A program made the position numbers and the translations under genes. This document shows positions 24,662-33,150 of a stretch of 43,160 bases of DNA, piece by piece. Positions within the stretch are counted from its first letter, which is position 1; every line of letters begins with the position of its first letter. The notes under the pieces are model-generated. The model saw only the letters and a list, made by a program, of their open reading frames with translations. It ran no database searches and was not told the DNA's origin. This DNA is from Candidatus Palauibacter scopulicola (GTDB taxonomy: Bacteria; Gemmatimonadota; Gemmatimonadetes; Palauibacterales; Palauibacteraceae), in contig NZ_CANPWG010000070.1 of NCBI RefSeq assembly GCF_947581915.1, positions 1 through 43,160 of the forward strand, read 5' to 3'.

Positions 24662-26968
24662 GTGCGCGAGGACGTGCGAGGCGAGGTGCGTGCGCTGATC
24701 CGGGGGGCCGGGGTCGTGGCCGGGGTCCTCGCCCTGTTGGCGACCCCGACCGGAGCGGCAGGCCAGCTTCCGGGCTCCAGCGGCGCCTGTGAAGCGCGGG
24801 CCGCGGAGACGCGCGCGGCCGGGGCGGCGGGCGCGCTCACGGACACGCCGACGGGCCGGGTGGCCGCCGACCTCCATTGCATCAGTCTCTTCTCGACCGC
24901 GCGGGGCGGCGACGCGCAGGGATTCGTTGAACTCGGGCGGGTGCCGTCGCCGTTCGGCGTGACGGTGACGCCGTCCGGCCACCATGTCCGCGCGTTGACC
25001 GCGCACATCGAGGGCCTCCCGCCGCCCTCCAGCCTGGGGCCGTACACGGTCTACATGGCGTGGGCGACGCCGCTCGAACTGGCTCCGGTCGTGCCGCTGG
25101 GGCCGGTCGGGAACGGCGAGCACGCGCTGGGGCGCGTCGCGTTCAACAAGTTCCTCGTGATGGTCAGCGCGGAGGCGTCGGCCGACGTCGCGACGCGCGA
25201 GGGGCCGCTCGTGCTGCGCGGGCGCTCGCCGTCCGCGCTCATGGAGGCGCACGACCTCCTGGCCCTGGCGCCGTCGGCGACGCGGCGGGTGGCCGACCGG
25301 GCCCCGAGTCGCTGGGACGCACCGCCCGCGTACCCCGGCATCGCCATGCTGCCCGGCGTGATGGACCTCGAACCGCGCGCCCGCCCCGCGAGCCTCGAGA
25401 GCGCGGCCGACGTACCCCCGTGGGAGACGCTCCCCGAGGCAGCCGCGCGCCGGGTCGTCGACCTCCCCGACGGCGGCACGCTCGACCTCGAGGCGACCAT
25501 CGTCCGCCGCGAAATCGAAGGCCGCCGCCTCGCGATGCTCGCCTTCAACGGCCAGCACCCCGGGCCACTCATCCGCGTCCCCGAGCAGTCCACCATCTTC
25601 GTGAACTTCACGAACCGGACCCCGTATCCGACGGCGGTGCACTGGCACGGCATCCGGCTCGAAAACGCGTTCGACGGCGTCCCCGGCCTCACCCAGGATC
25701 CCGTCGCCCCCGGGGAGTCCTTCCAGTACCGGATCTTCTTCCGGGACGCGGGCATCTACTGGTACCACCCGCACCACCGTGAGGACGTCCAGCAGGAACT
25801 GGGCCTGTACGGGAACCTCCTCGTCGACCCCGCCGACCCGGACTACTACGGGCCCGCGAACCGCGAGGAAGTCCTCATGCTCGACGACATCCTCCTCGAC
25901 GACGACGGACTCGTGGACTTCGGGGAGGAATCGGCGAACTACGTGCTCATGGGCCGGTTCGGGAACCGTCCTTTGGTGAACGGGGAGCCGAGCTACGAAC
26001 TGGAAGTCGACCGGGGCGAGGTCGTCCGCTTCCACCTCACGAACGCCTCGAACACGCGCACCTTCAACCTCTCCTTCGTGGACACGGAACGCGGCGGACT
26101 TCCCGATCCCGACCAGCGCGTCGCGAACCCCGATGTCGATGATCCCCATCGTCTTCCGATGAAGGTCATCGCCTCCGACGTGGGCCGCTTCGAGCGCGAG
26201 GAACGGGTCCGAAGCGTGGTCCTGGCTCCCGCGGAGCGCTACGTGGTCGACGTGCGCTTCGACCGTCCGGGAACGCACGCGCTCGTCAACCACGTACAGG
26301 GGATCAACCACCGGCAGGGCGTCTTCCGGGCCGAACTTCGGACTCTGGGGACCGTCACCGTGGCGCCACGGGCCGCGGCCCACGACCACGGGCCCTCCTT
26401 CGAGACCCTGCGCGAACATGCGGACGTCATCGCGGACATCGACCGCTATCGGCCGCGCTTCGACGACGATCCCGATCACGAACTCGTAATGACGCTCGAG
26501 ACCGAGGATCTCCCGCTCCCCATCGAACGCTCGATGGCCTACGACTGGGTCTACTTCAACCCGGTGGAATGGACCGGGACGATGCCCCGCATGAACTGGG
26601 CCACGACCGGCCGCGAGATCCGCTGGGTTCTGAGGGAGACGGCCACCGGGCGGGAGAACGAGGAGATCGAGTGGAACTTCGCCGTCGGGGATGTGGTGAA
26701 GATCCGCGTCGTCAACGACCGCGGCGCCTTTCACGCCATGCAGCACCCACTGCACATCCACGGCCAGCGCTTCCTTGTCTTGTCGCAGAACGGGGTGCCG
26801 AACCCGAACCTGGTGTGGAAGGACACGGTCCTGTTGCCCGCCGCATCGACGACGGACATCCTGCTGGAACTGTCGAACCCCGGCCGCTGGATGATCCACT
26901 GCCACATCGCGGAACACCTCGAAGCCGGCATGAAGATGACGATGAACGTCGCCGACGCCCCGCCGTGA
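24662..26968 (+). CDS. Exported multicopper oxidase with an extra N-terminal domain
   Basis: 768 residues from GTG 24662; another GTG at 24686, eight codons later, is also possible and has a GAGGCGAG ribosome site. A signal peptide covers residues 13-35. All four copper motifs are present: HWHG (327-330), HPHH (369-372), HPLHIH (695-700) and HCHIAEH (746-752), with M757 as the probable axial ligand of the type-1 copper, as in laccases. Residues about 90-200 form a separate domain before the cupredoxin (FVELGRVPSPFG, YTVYMAWATPLE, ALGRVAFNKFLVMVSAE) that resembles the extracellular domain of anti-sigma factor K proteins, an unusual partner. It oxidises phenolics, metals or other electron donors with O2. 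It directly follows msrB (16 bp gap). Confidence 0.9.
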   Translation: MREDVRGEVRALIRGAGVVAGVLALLATPTGAAGQLPGSSGACEARAAETRAAGAAGALTDTPTGRVAADLHCISLFSTARGGDAQGFVELGRVPSPFGVTVTPSGHHVRALTAHIEGLPPPSSLGPYTVYMAWATPLELAPVVPLGPVGNGEHALGRVAFNKFLVMVSAEASADVATREGPLVLRGRSPSALMEAHDLLALAPSATRRVADRAPSRWDAPPAYPGIAMLPGVMDLEPRARPASLESAADVPPWETLPEAAARRVVDLPDGGTLDLEATIVRREIEGRRLAMLAFNGQHPGPLIRVPEQSTIFVNFTNRTPYPTAVHWHGIRLENAFDGVPGLTQDPVAPGESFQYRIFFRDAGIYWYHPHHREDVQQELGLYGNLLVDPADPDYYGPANREEVLMLDDILLDDDGLVDFGEESANYVLMGRFGNRPLVNGEPSYELEVDRGEVVRFHLTNASNTRTFNLSFVDTERGGLPDPDQRVANPDVDDPHRLPMKVIASDVGRFEREERVRSVVLAPAERYVVDVRFDRPGTHALVNHVQGINHRQGVFRAELRTLGTVTVAPRAAAHDHGPSFETLREHADVIADIDRYRPRFDDDPDHELVMTLETEDLPLPIERSMAYDWVYFNPVEWTGTMPRMNWATTGREIRWVLRETATGRENEEIEWNFAVGDVVKIRVVNDRGAFHAMQHPLHIHGQRFLVLSQNGVPNPNLVWKDTVLLPAASTTDILLELSNPGRWMIHCHIAEHLEAGMKMTMNVADAPP

Positions 26969-26979
26969 CCGGAAATAGC

Positions 26980-27213
26980 ATGAAGACAGCGATTTACCTG
27001 CCTGACGATCTATTCGCCGCAGCCGACTCGCTCGCGAAACGGATGGGTATCTCGCGAAGCGAACTCTACGCGACGGCGGTGGCCGAGTATGTGGCGAAGC
27101 ACTGCAGCGAGGACATCACTGCGAGCCTGAACGCCGTCTACGCAGACCGTTCCGGTGAAGTCGACCCTGCTCACCGTCGCGCGCAGGCCCGCTCGATCGC
27201 CGAAGAGTGGTAG
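26980..27213 (+). CDS. Ribbon-helix-helix antitoxin of the MazE/ChpI type, without toxin
   Basis: 77 residues from the ATG at 26980, preceded by CGGAAATA. The N-terminal strand-helix-helix MKTAIYLPDDLFAAADSLAK followed by GISRSELYATAVAEYVAKH is a classic RHH DNA-binding domain. The C-terminal half (NAVYADRSGEVDPAH to SIAEEW) matches the toxin-binding tail of ChpI-type MazE antitoxins, which normally end in EEW and are followed at once by a MazF gene. No MazF-like frame follows here; instead there is a hairpin and then a repeated element. It begins 11 bp after the oxidase stop. It may be an orphan relic or may respond to a distant toxin. Confidence 0.85.
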   Translation: MKTAIYLPDDLFAAADSLAKRMGISRSELYATAVAEYVAKHCSEDITASLNAVYADRSGEVDPAHRRAQARSIAEEW

Positions 27214-27214
27214 A

Positions 27215-27249
27215 ATCAGGTCGGAGCCGGGGCGGAAGCTCCTCCTGAT
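27215..27249 (+). terminator. Strong hairpin just after the orphan antitoxin gene
   Basis: ATCAGG (27215-27220) pairs with CCTGAT (27244-27249), and GGAGC (27223-27227) with GCTCC (27238-27242), leaving a 10-nt loop and a small 2:1 internal bulge. The structure starts 2 nt after the TAG stop. There is no following T-run, so intrinsic termination is possible but not certain; mRNA 3'-end protection is an alternative. Confidence 0.5.
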
Positions 27250-27259
27250 CTGCAGAGAC

Positions 27260-27345
27260 GGAAACAACCGTCAAATAAATATCTCTTGACATACCAACGA
27301 ATTACGAAGCTTGCGCCTGATCTGACGGGTTCCCGATCAAATAAA
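27260..27345 (+). repeat. 86-bp direct repeat, copy A
   Basis: It aligns without gaps to 29051-29136 with 68 of 86 identical bases by hand count. The first 26 bp (27260-27285) are identical; the last 26 differ at three sites; the middle contains a conserved 12-bp block (AACGnnTTACGA) between two variable blocks. Each copy carries two inner half-sites of the form CCG(A)TCAAATAAA, here at 27268 and 27333, and a small CGGGTTCCCG palindrome near the right end. The DNA is much richer in A+T than its surroundings. The function is unknown. Confidence 0.85.
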
Positions 27346-27432
27346 CGGCGGTCTCTTGGAGCCTGCCGCAAATCCCTGAAAAGATCGAGCCCGACGGGCA
27401 TGGGGACCGTCGAGTGGAAGGATGGGTCTCGC

Positions 27433-28950
27433 TCAGGACCCTGCCCAGAACGGCAGATACCGCCGTGCCCGGGGACCCGTCTCGGGATCCGCCACCGCGA
27501 TTAGCCCCTTGTTCACCGCATCGGCGAGGATGCGGGATGCCATCGAGGCATTCCTGTCGGCAATCCCGAAACGTGCCCGGAGGGAGGAGTTCGTCATGGG
27601 CTGCTGGGTCACGTAACGAAGGCATGCATGCATGTAGCACGCGTGAAGCCGCTCCTGGCGGTCCATCTCGCGCAGCGGTTTGTGAGCGAACAGGATGGCA
27701 CGCGTGAATCCTGGCGGTCTCTCGAACACAGGGGCCGGCAGCGCGTAGCTCTCCACGGCGTGAACGACCTTGTCGATGCCGGAACCTCGCTCCTCGCAGA
27801 TGTTCAGGCGGCGCATGAGCGACGCGAGCCTCTCGTTACGGGAGTGGGGCTGCGTGTCGAGGAGGCGACTCGTGTCCATCAGCGGCTCACCGGGATTGCT
27901 GATCTCGAGGCGGCGGTCGAAGATCTCGATCATCGGCCCGGCGCCGGTCATCGAGAAGTCCTGGTGGATGAGGGCGTTAGCTACGAGTTCCCGGATCGCA
28001 ATCGGCGGGAACATCGGCACCTCGCGGCGGAACGCCGGTCCCAACTCCTCGTTCGATGGCGTCCAGGCGCGGATGTGGCTTACGAGTCCCCCGAAACCGG
28101 TCGCGTACCCCTTGCCCCCTTCCTGCTCCCGCTCCACGTCCATGCGCCCGGAGCCGCGGTAGTGAATCAGGCGGACGGCTTTCCGCTTGAGTTCGGGGAA
28201 GTCCGCGAGTCGGCGGGCAAACAGAATGGCGCCCAGGTTGGTGATATCGTAGCCGCCGGCTTGGCTTGGCCTGATGAGCCGGTCGTGGGTCAGCGCTTGG
28301 AGGATGGCTTCGCGCCCATCAGCCGGCGGGACTTCAAGCAATTGAAAGTACGCCGGATAATCCAGCGCTTGGAGGACATCCGGCCCATCAAGGTGCTCCG
28401 CGGAAACGCCGTCCTCGAAGACGGAATCCAGGAAGAGGCGCCAGAGCTCCGTCTCTTTCGCCGGGTGGTCGCGCAGCCTCCGCGTCGGGCTGCCGAGGCG
28501 AATGAACTCGGTGCGCTTGAAGGCTACGGGGCGACTCGTCGCGCGGGGAACCCGAAGCAGGACAATCCGCGCTCCATCCACCTCGACTTCCTCGAAGCGG
28601 AAATCCACCTGCGGTTCCAGCGACCGTGCCAGCCAAGGCTCGATGAGCTCGTTCCCCTTCTTCGTTGAACCGGGAACGAAGTCGGTTCCCACCAGATCGT
28701 GGGTGCTGTTTCTCACACCCCAGAACACGTAGCCGAATGGTTCGCCGTGAAGCGCCGCCGAGTTGGCCAGAGCCGAGATGTACTCGCCGACGGCTTCGGG
28801 ACGGCTGTAGTTCCGCTTGAATTCCACCCACTCCGTCTCGTGGGCAAGGGCGCAGCACCGGCGCACCAAGTCCGCGAGGTACGAGGATGAGCGAGGCGTC
28901 ACCGGGTGCGTCCTTTCGCGAAGCGAGTCATCGTCATGTTCGATGTCCAT
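27433..28950 (-). CDS. AlbA_2/Schlafen-type ATP-binding protein (RecG-like regulator family)
   Basis: 505 residues. N-terminal residues about 38-160 are an AlbA_2 domain: ETEWVEFKRN, then EYISALANSAALHGEPFGYVFWGVRN, a fold shared with Schlafen proteins and used for nucleic-acid binding. The C-terminal half has a GHKL-type ATPase (HATPase_c_4): N-box REL-VANALIHQDFS with N325, SNPG (351-354) and ERGSGIDK (387-394). The final 90 residues look like a winged helix. Such proteins are usually called transcriptional regulators, and some sit in phage-defence loci. Base composition looks less GC-rich than its neighbours, and 86-bp direct repeats lie on both sides, so it may be a transferred passenger. 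The start ATG at 28950 has only a weak ribosome site. Confidence 0.87.
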   Translation of the reverse strand: MDIEHDDDSLRERTHPVTPRSSSYLADLVRRCCALAHETEWVEFKRNYSRPEAVGEYISALANSAALHGEPFGYVFWGVRNSTHDLVGTDFVPGSTKKGNELIEPWLARSLEPQVDFRFEEVEVDGARIVLLRVPRATSRPVAFKRTEFIRLGSPTRRLRDHPAKETELWRLFLDSVFEDGVSAEHLDGPDVLQALDYPAYFQLLEVPPADGREAILQALTHDRLIRPSQAGGYDITNLGAILFARRLADFPELKRKAVRLIHYRGSGRMDVEREQEGGKGYATGFGGLVSHIRAWTPSNEELGPAFRREVPMFPPIAIRELVANALIHQDFSMTGAGPMIEIFDRRLEISNPGEPLMDTSRLLDTQPHSRNERLASLMRRLNICEERGSGIDKVVHAVESYALPAPVFERPPGFTRAILFAHKPLREMDRQERLHACYMHACLRYVTQQPMTNSSLRARFGIADRNASMASRILADAVNKGLIAVADPETGPRARRYLPFWAGS

Positions 28951-29406
28951 TCTAGCGTCACAAGGGGTTCGGTGTTCGATGATGCCGCCGCACGAGCTTG
29001 GGCGTCGGCGAGACCATCGCTCTCACGATAGCCTCCACCACGCTCGAAATGGAAACAACCGTCAAATAAATATCTCATTATTTTTCAACGCGTTACGATG
29101 GTTTGTCCCAATCTGGCGGGTTCCCGGTCAACTAAAACCCACCATGAATTGAAGCCCCGTACGCCCCTCCTCGTCCATGCAGCCCCCCCCCGAACGGCGT
29201 CTCCGCGGGGCCTGCCGTGCCGCGGACTGCTGCCACCTGCACGGGCTGCGGCAACACCCCTGACGAGCGATCCCGGCCGGCTCAGATGCGGCATGGCAGG
29301 CAGGACGCGGTGCTGTTGCCCGCCGTATGGAAGGGGAGCATGATGCTGGAGCCGTCAGAATCCGGCCAACGAGTAATCCACGGCCACGTCGCGAAAGGAC
29401 ACCTCG
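28951..29406. other. 456-bp intergenic region holding repeat copy B
   Basis: It lies between the leftward ATPase gene and the rightward amidohydrolase gene. It contains the second 86-bp repeat (29051-29136), a run of nine C at about 29180, and the AAAGGA ribosome site of the amidohydrolase before 29407. The part from 29140 to 29400 shows no convincing gene, promoter or RNA. Confidence 0.6.
29051..29136 (+). repeat. 86-bp direct repeat, copy B
   Basis: It has the same orientation as copy A, exactly 1,791 bp away. Half-sites CCGTCAAATAAA at 29059-29070 and CCGGTCAACTAAA at 29124-29136. Together with copy A it brackets the ATPase gene. It begins about 100 bp upstream of that gene's start codon and so could also include its promoter. 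Confidence 0.85.
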
Positions 29407-30855
29407 ATGACTGCCGCCCGTCTCCGCCGCACTCCGCTCCTCGTGCTCGTCGCGACCATCCTGTGCCTCGCGGTCGGCGTACCCTCCGCTGCGCGAGCGC
29501 AGGAAGCGATGGAGGACTTCATCGCGGTGCAGGCGCCCACCGTGGCGCTCACGAACGTGAAGGTCATCGACGGCACCGGCGGCCCGGCGCGCGAGGGGCA
29601 GACCATCGTCATCCGGGACGGCCGCATCGCCGACGTCGGCCCCGCTGACGAGGTGGCGGGCCGGATCCGGAACGCGCAGGTGCTCGACCTCTCCGGGCAC
29701 ACCGTCATCCCCGGTCTCATCGGGCTTCACAACCACAGCTACTACACGGGCGGGAACGGCCGCGCGGCGCAGCTCTCCTTCTCCGGGTCGCGGCTCTATC
29801 TCGCCTCCGGCGTGACGACGATCCGGACGACGGGGGCGCGCGCGCCGTACGAGGAGATCAACCTCAAGCGGGCCATCGACGAGGGGCGCACCATCGGCCC
29901 GAACATGTTCACGACCGGTCCCTACCTCACGGGGCAGGAGGGTTCGCAGTCCATGGCCCAGCTCGAGGGGCCGGAGCAGGCCCGACGTCTCGTCCGCTAC
30001 TGGGCCGAGGAGGGCGTGCCCTGGTTCAAGGCCTACACCTGGATCAGCCGCGAGGAACTCGGCGCGGCGATCGACGAGGCGCACCGGCACGGCGTGAAGG
30101 TGACGGCCCACCTCTGCTCCGTCGGATACAGGGAGGCGGTGGCGCTCGGGATCGACAACCTGGAGCATGGCCTGCTCGCGAACAGCGAGTACTTCCCCGG
30201 CAAGGAGCCGGACGACTGTCCGTCGGGGTTCCGGAACGGCTACGGCGACCTCGATGTGGATTCCGAGGAGGTGCAGGAGACGTTCCGCATGATGATCGAG
30301 AACGACGTCGCGATGACCTCCACGCTGGCCGTGTACGAAATCTCCGTGCCTGGCCGGGGTCCGATCGACGAGCGCGTCTACGACATCCTAGCCCCGGAAA
30401 TCGCCGCGGAAGTGAGGGAAATCGCGGACCTGCGGCGGAACGCGACCCTCGATTCCGGGATCGGCATCCACCCCGACGTCTACCAAAAGGCGCTCGAGTA
30501 CGAATACGCCTTCGTGCAGGCCGGGGGCACGCTCGCGGCCGGGGTCGATCCGACGGGGTACGGCGCGGCGCCTCCGGGCTACGGCGACCAGAAGAACTAC
30601 GAACTGCTGCTCGAGGCCGGCTTCACGCCCGCCGAAGTCGTGCGGATCATGACCGCGAACGGTGCCAGAGTGCTGGGAATCGACGACGAGACGGGAACGA
30701 TCGAGGTCGGCAAGGTCGCGGATCTGGTCGTGCTGGAGGGCGACCCCGAGGCGGACGGCCACATCCGCGAGACCCGCATCGTCTTCAAGGGCGGCGTGGG
30801 CTGGGACGCGCCCAAACTCATCGAGTCCGTCCGCGGCATCGTCGGCATCCGCTGA
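29407..30855 (+). CDS. Exported imidazolonepropionase-like amidohydrolase
   Basis: 482 residues. The ATG at 29407 follows AAAGGA. It has a signal peptide (LLVLVATILCLAVGVPSAARA). The amidohydrolase-1 barrel is marked by HNH at 108-110 (PGLIGLHNHSYY), the metal-bridging lysine in PWFKAYTW, histidines in KVTAHLCS and NLEHGL, and the late aspartate in AGVDPTGYG. The flanking small beta domain has VIDGTGGPAREGQTIVIRDGRI and the C-terminal GTIEVGKVADLVVLEGDP, the usual family ends. Relatives act as periplasmic peptidases, prolidases or lactonases on proline-containing or cyclic amides. It may share a transcript with the membrane protein that follows after 64 bp. Confidence 0.93.
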   Translation: MTAARLRRTPLLVLVATILCLAVGVPSAARAQEAMEDFIAVQAPTVALTNVKVIDGTGGPAREGQTIVIRDGRIADVGPADEVAGRIRNAQVLDLSGHTVIPGLIGLHNHSYYTGGNGRAAQLSFSGSRLYLASGVTTIRTTGARAPYEEINLKRAIDEGRTIGPNMFTTGPYLTGQEGSQSMAQLEGPEQARRLVRYWAEEGVPWFKAYTWISREELGAAIDEAHRHGVKVTAHLCSVGYREAVALGIDNLEHGLLANSEYFPGKEPDDCPSGFRNGYGDLDVDSEEVQETFRMMIENDVAMTSTLAVYEISVPGRGPIDERVYDILAPEIAAEVREIADLRRNATLDSGIGIHPDVYQKALEYEYAFVQAGGTLAAGVDPTGYGAAPPGYGDQKNYELLLEAGFTPAEVVRIMTANGARVLGIDDETGTIEVGKVADLVVLEGDPEADGHIRETRIVFKGGVGWDAPKLIESVRGIVGIR

Positions 30856-30870
30856 CCGGCCGTCCCCGGT

Positions 30871-30906
30871 GAACTCGCGACTGGCGGCGAACTCGCGACT
30901 GGCGGC
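30871..30906 (+). repeat. 18-bp perfect tandem duplication
   Basis: GAACTCGCGACTGGCGGC occurs twice head to tail (30871-30888 and 30889-30906) between the amidohydrolase stop and the likely start of the next gene. If the upstream GTG at 30869 were used, it would encode repeated NSRLAA residues before the signal peptide. Confidence 0.85.
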
Positions 30907-30919
30907 CTCGCGAGGAGAG

Positions 30920-32122
30920 GTGTCGGTCCGCCTCTCGGGCCTGACGATCATCGCTCTCCTGGCCGGTGTCCTCGGCGGCCCGCGGCCCGCCGCCGCGCAG
31001 GTGACCGCTGCGGACTCCGCCGCGGTGCTCGTCGCGACCGCAGGCGACTTCGAGGAGCGCGGCGAACTCGAGGTTGCCCGGGCTCTGTATGAGGAGATCG
31101 TCCGCCGCTACCCCGACACCCCGGGTGCGGCGCTGGCCCGGGCTCGGCTGGGAGGGTTGGGGGCGCCGGCGGGGGCTGTACCGGCGGGGCTGGGGCAGGG
31201 CGGCGTCCTCCAGGACCAGCGCGGCGATACGGAGTTCCGGGTCTGGTCCACGCTCTACGGTCTGTGGCTGGGGGGCGTCGCCGTACCCATGCTGGCCGAT
31301 GCGACCAGTTCGGAGTCCCACGGCGTCGGACTTCTGCTCGGCGGGCCCGTGGGCTACCTCGCCGGCCGCGTGTTCTCGCGTTCCCTTTCGGTGGGGCGAT
31401 CGCGCACGATCAGTTGGGCCGGCACGTGGGGCACCTGGCAGGGCGCGGGCTGGGCGCACGCGCTGAATCTCGGCGCCGATCCGGACTGCGAGTATTGCGA
31501 TCCGGACGAGCAGGACGCGGTCACCGCGGCGGTGGCCGGCGGACTGACCGGCATCGTCACGGCCGCACTGCTCGCGCGGGACACCTCGGAAGGCACGGCC
31601 GCGGCGACGTACCTGGGCAGCCTTTGGGGGACGTGGTTCGGCCTCGGGGGAGCGGTTACGCTGGACCTGGACGACGACGCGATGTGGGCGAGCACGCTCC
31701 TCGTGGGCAACGCGGGCCTGATCGCCGGCGCGCTGGCCGGGAGCCGGTTCGACCTGTCCTCCCGTCGCGCGCACATGATCAGCCTCGGGGGCCTGATCGG
31801 CGGTTTCGGCGGGGTCGGCATTGCGCTCATCACGAAACCGGACAGCGACAGCGGCGCCTTCGCGATTCCGCTCGCGGCGAGCCTCGCGGGTCTGGGCCTG
31901 GGGGTCCTGCTGACCCCGGAGGACGACGGCGCTCCGGAGGGAGAGTCGAGCGCGGCCGGCGCGGCGTCCGGTTCGTTGTCGCCGGCCCTTCTGAACTGGT
32001 CGGACGGAGGGCGGCTCGAGGTCGGCCTCCCGCTGCCGTTCGCCACGACCGTCGTCGACCCGCGGCGGAACGGGCAGCGGCACACCGCCTGGAACGTCCC
32101 GCTCGTCAGCCTGCGCTTCTGA
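30920..32122 (+). CDS. Glycine/alanine-rich predicted membrane protein with short helical N-domain
   Basis: 400 residues from GTG 30920, next to GAGGAG; a GTG at 30869 is an alternative but would place the tandem repeat in the protein. A signal peptide (LTIIALLAGVLGGPRPAAAQ) is followed by a single TPR-like hairpin (FEERGELEVARALYEEIVRRYPDTPGAALARARL). The rest alternates glycine/alanine-rich hydrophobic stretches (GVGLLLGGPVGYLAGRVFS, AAVAGGLTGIVTAALLA, LGGLIGGFGGVGIALI), each separated by polar loops, suggesting packed helices or a membrane-embedded glycine-zipper-like structure. The very C-terminus RHTAWNVPLVSLRF ends in phenylalanine, as in outer-membrane barrels. No family recognised. 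Confidence 0.75.
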   Translation: MSVRLSGLTIIALLAGVLGGPRPAAAQVTAADSAAVLVATAGDFEERGELEVARALYEEIVRRYPDTPGAALARARLGGLGAPAGAVPAGLGQGGVLQDQRGDTEFRVWSTLYGLWLGGVAVPMLADATSSESHGVGLLLGGPVGYLAGRVFSRSLSVGRSRTISWAGTWGTWQGAGWAHALNLGADPDCEYCDPDEQDAVTAAVAGGLTGIVTAALLARDTSEGTAAATYLGSLWGTWFGLGGAVTLDLDDDAMWASTLLVGNAGLIAGALAGSRFDLSSRRAHMISLGGLIGGFGGVGIALITKPDSDSGAFAIPLAASLAGLGLGVLLTPEDDGAPEGESSAAGAASGSLSPALLNWSDGGRLEVGLPLPFATTVVDPRRNGQRHTAWNVPLVSLRF

Positions 32123-32127
32123 GCCGT

Positions 32128-33135
32128 ATGCCGGACCGTCCGCTGAGAGACCGGGTGGCCGTCGTCGCCGGCGCGACGCGCGGCGCCGGGCGCGGCATCG
32201 CCCGCATGCTCGGCGAGGCGGGCGCCACCGTCTACTGCACCGGCCGCAGCGTCCGGGGCCATCCCGCCACGCCGGGACGCCCCGAGACGCTGGAGGAGAC
32301 GGCGGAAATGGTGACGGCGGAGGGCGGCCGGGGGATCGCCGTCCGCACCGACCACACGGTCGAACCCGAGGTCGAGCGGCTCTTCGCCCGCGTCCGCGAC
32401 GAGGCGGGCCGCCTCGACGTCCTCGTGAACGACATCTGGGGCGGCGACGCGCTGACCGAGTGGGGGAAGCCCTTCTGGGAACTCTCCGTCGCGCAGGGAG
32501 CGCAACTGCTGGAGCGCGCCGTCCACACCCACATCATCACGAGCCGGCACGGCGCCCCGCTGATGGTCGAGCGCAACGCCGGCCTCATCGTCGAAGTCAC
32601 CGACGGCGACACGTTCGGCTACCGCGGCAACCTCATCTACGACCTGGCGAAGAACGCGGTCGTCCGGCTCGCCTACGCCATGGCCGCCGACCTCCGTCCG
32701 CACGGCGTCACCGCGCTCGCGATCACCCCCGGCTTCCTGCGCTCCGAGGCGGTGCTCGACCACTTCGGCGTCACCGAGGTGAACTGGCGCGACGCGGTCG
32801 AGAAAGACGAGTACTTCGCCGAGTCCGAGACGCCGTGCTACGTCGGCCGCGCGATCGCCGCCCTCGCGGCCGACCCGAACGTCGCGTCCAAGGCGGGCGG
32901 ACTGTTCTCGAGCTGGACCCTGGCGAAAGAGTACGGCTTCACCGACATCGACGGCCGCCAGCCCGACTGGGGCACGTTCTTCCTGAAGAAGGTGGGAGAA
33001 ACCCTCGAACGGGACGCGTCGCCAGACGAGATGGATGTTTTCGTCATCCGCAGCCGGCTCTACCAGGCGGAACTCGACCCGTCCGCCAGTGACGAGGCCG
33101 ACCGCCTCCGCGCCTGGCTCGCCCGCCACGAGTAG
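32128..33135 (+). CDS. Short-chain dehydrogenase/reductase
   Basis: 335 residues; start ATG at 32128, 5 bp after the previous stop, so probably same operon. The NAD(P)-binding glycine motif is AGATRGAGRGIA. The catalytic Tyr/Lys pair is Y-D-L-A-K in NLIYDLAKNAVVRL, followed by ALAITPGFLRSEA. VLVNDIWGG replaces the common NNAG motif, and an extra C-terminal region with DWGTFFLKKVGETLERD lengthens the protein beyond the standard 250 residues, as in DHRS1-like members. The substrate cannot be named. Confidence 0.9.
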   Translation: MPDRPLRDRVAVVAGATRGAGRGIARMLGEAGATVYCTGRSVRGHPATPGRPETLEETAEMVTAEGGRGIAVRTDHTVEPEVERLFARVRDEAGRLDVLVNDIWGGDALTEWGKPFWELSVAQGAQLLERAVHTHIITSRHGAPLMVERNAGLIVEVTDGDTFGYRGNLIYDLAKNAVVRLAYAMAADLRPHGVTALAITPGFLRSEAVLDHFGVTEVNWRDAVEKDEYFAESETPCYVGRAIAALAADPNVASKAGGLFSSWTLAKEYGFTDIDGRQPDWGTFFLKKVGETLERDASPDEMDVFVIRSRLYQAELDPSASDEADRLRAWLARHE

Positions 33136-33150
33136 CGGATCTTCCGACCA

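Noticed and set aside
21727..25047. 1,106-codon minus-strand frame across rhodanese, VCBS and msrB genes
   Set aside because: It covers three separate real genes and their gaps and shows no protein signature of its own.
27320..27346. GGGTTCCCG in the 86-bp repeats as a tRNA T-arm or att site within a tRNA
   Set aside because: No cloverleaf, anticodon arm or acceptor stem can be built around it in either copy.
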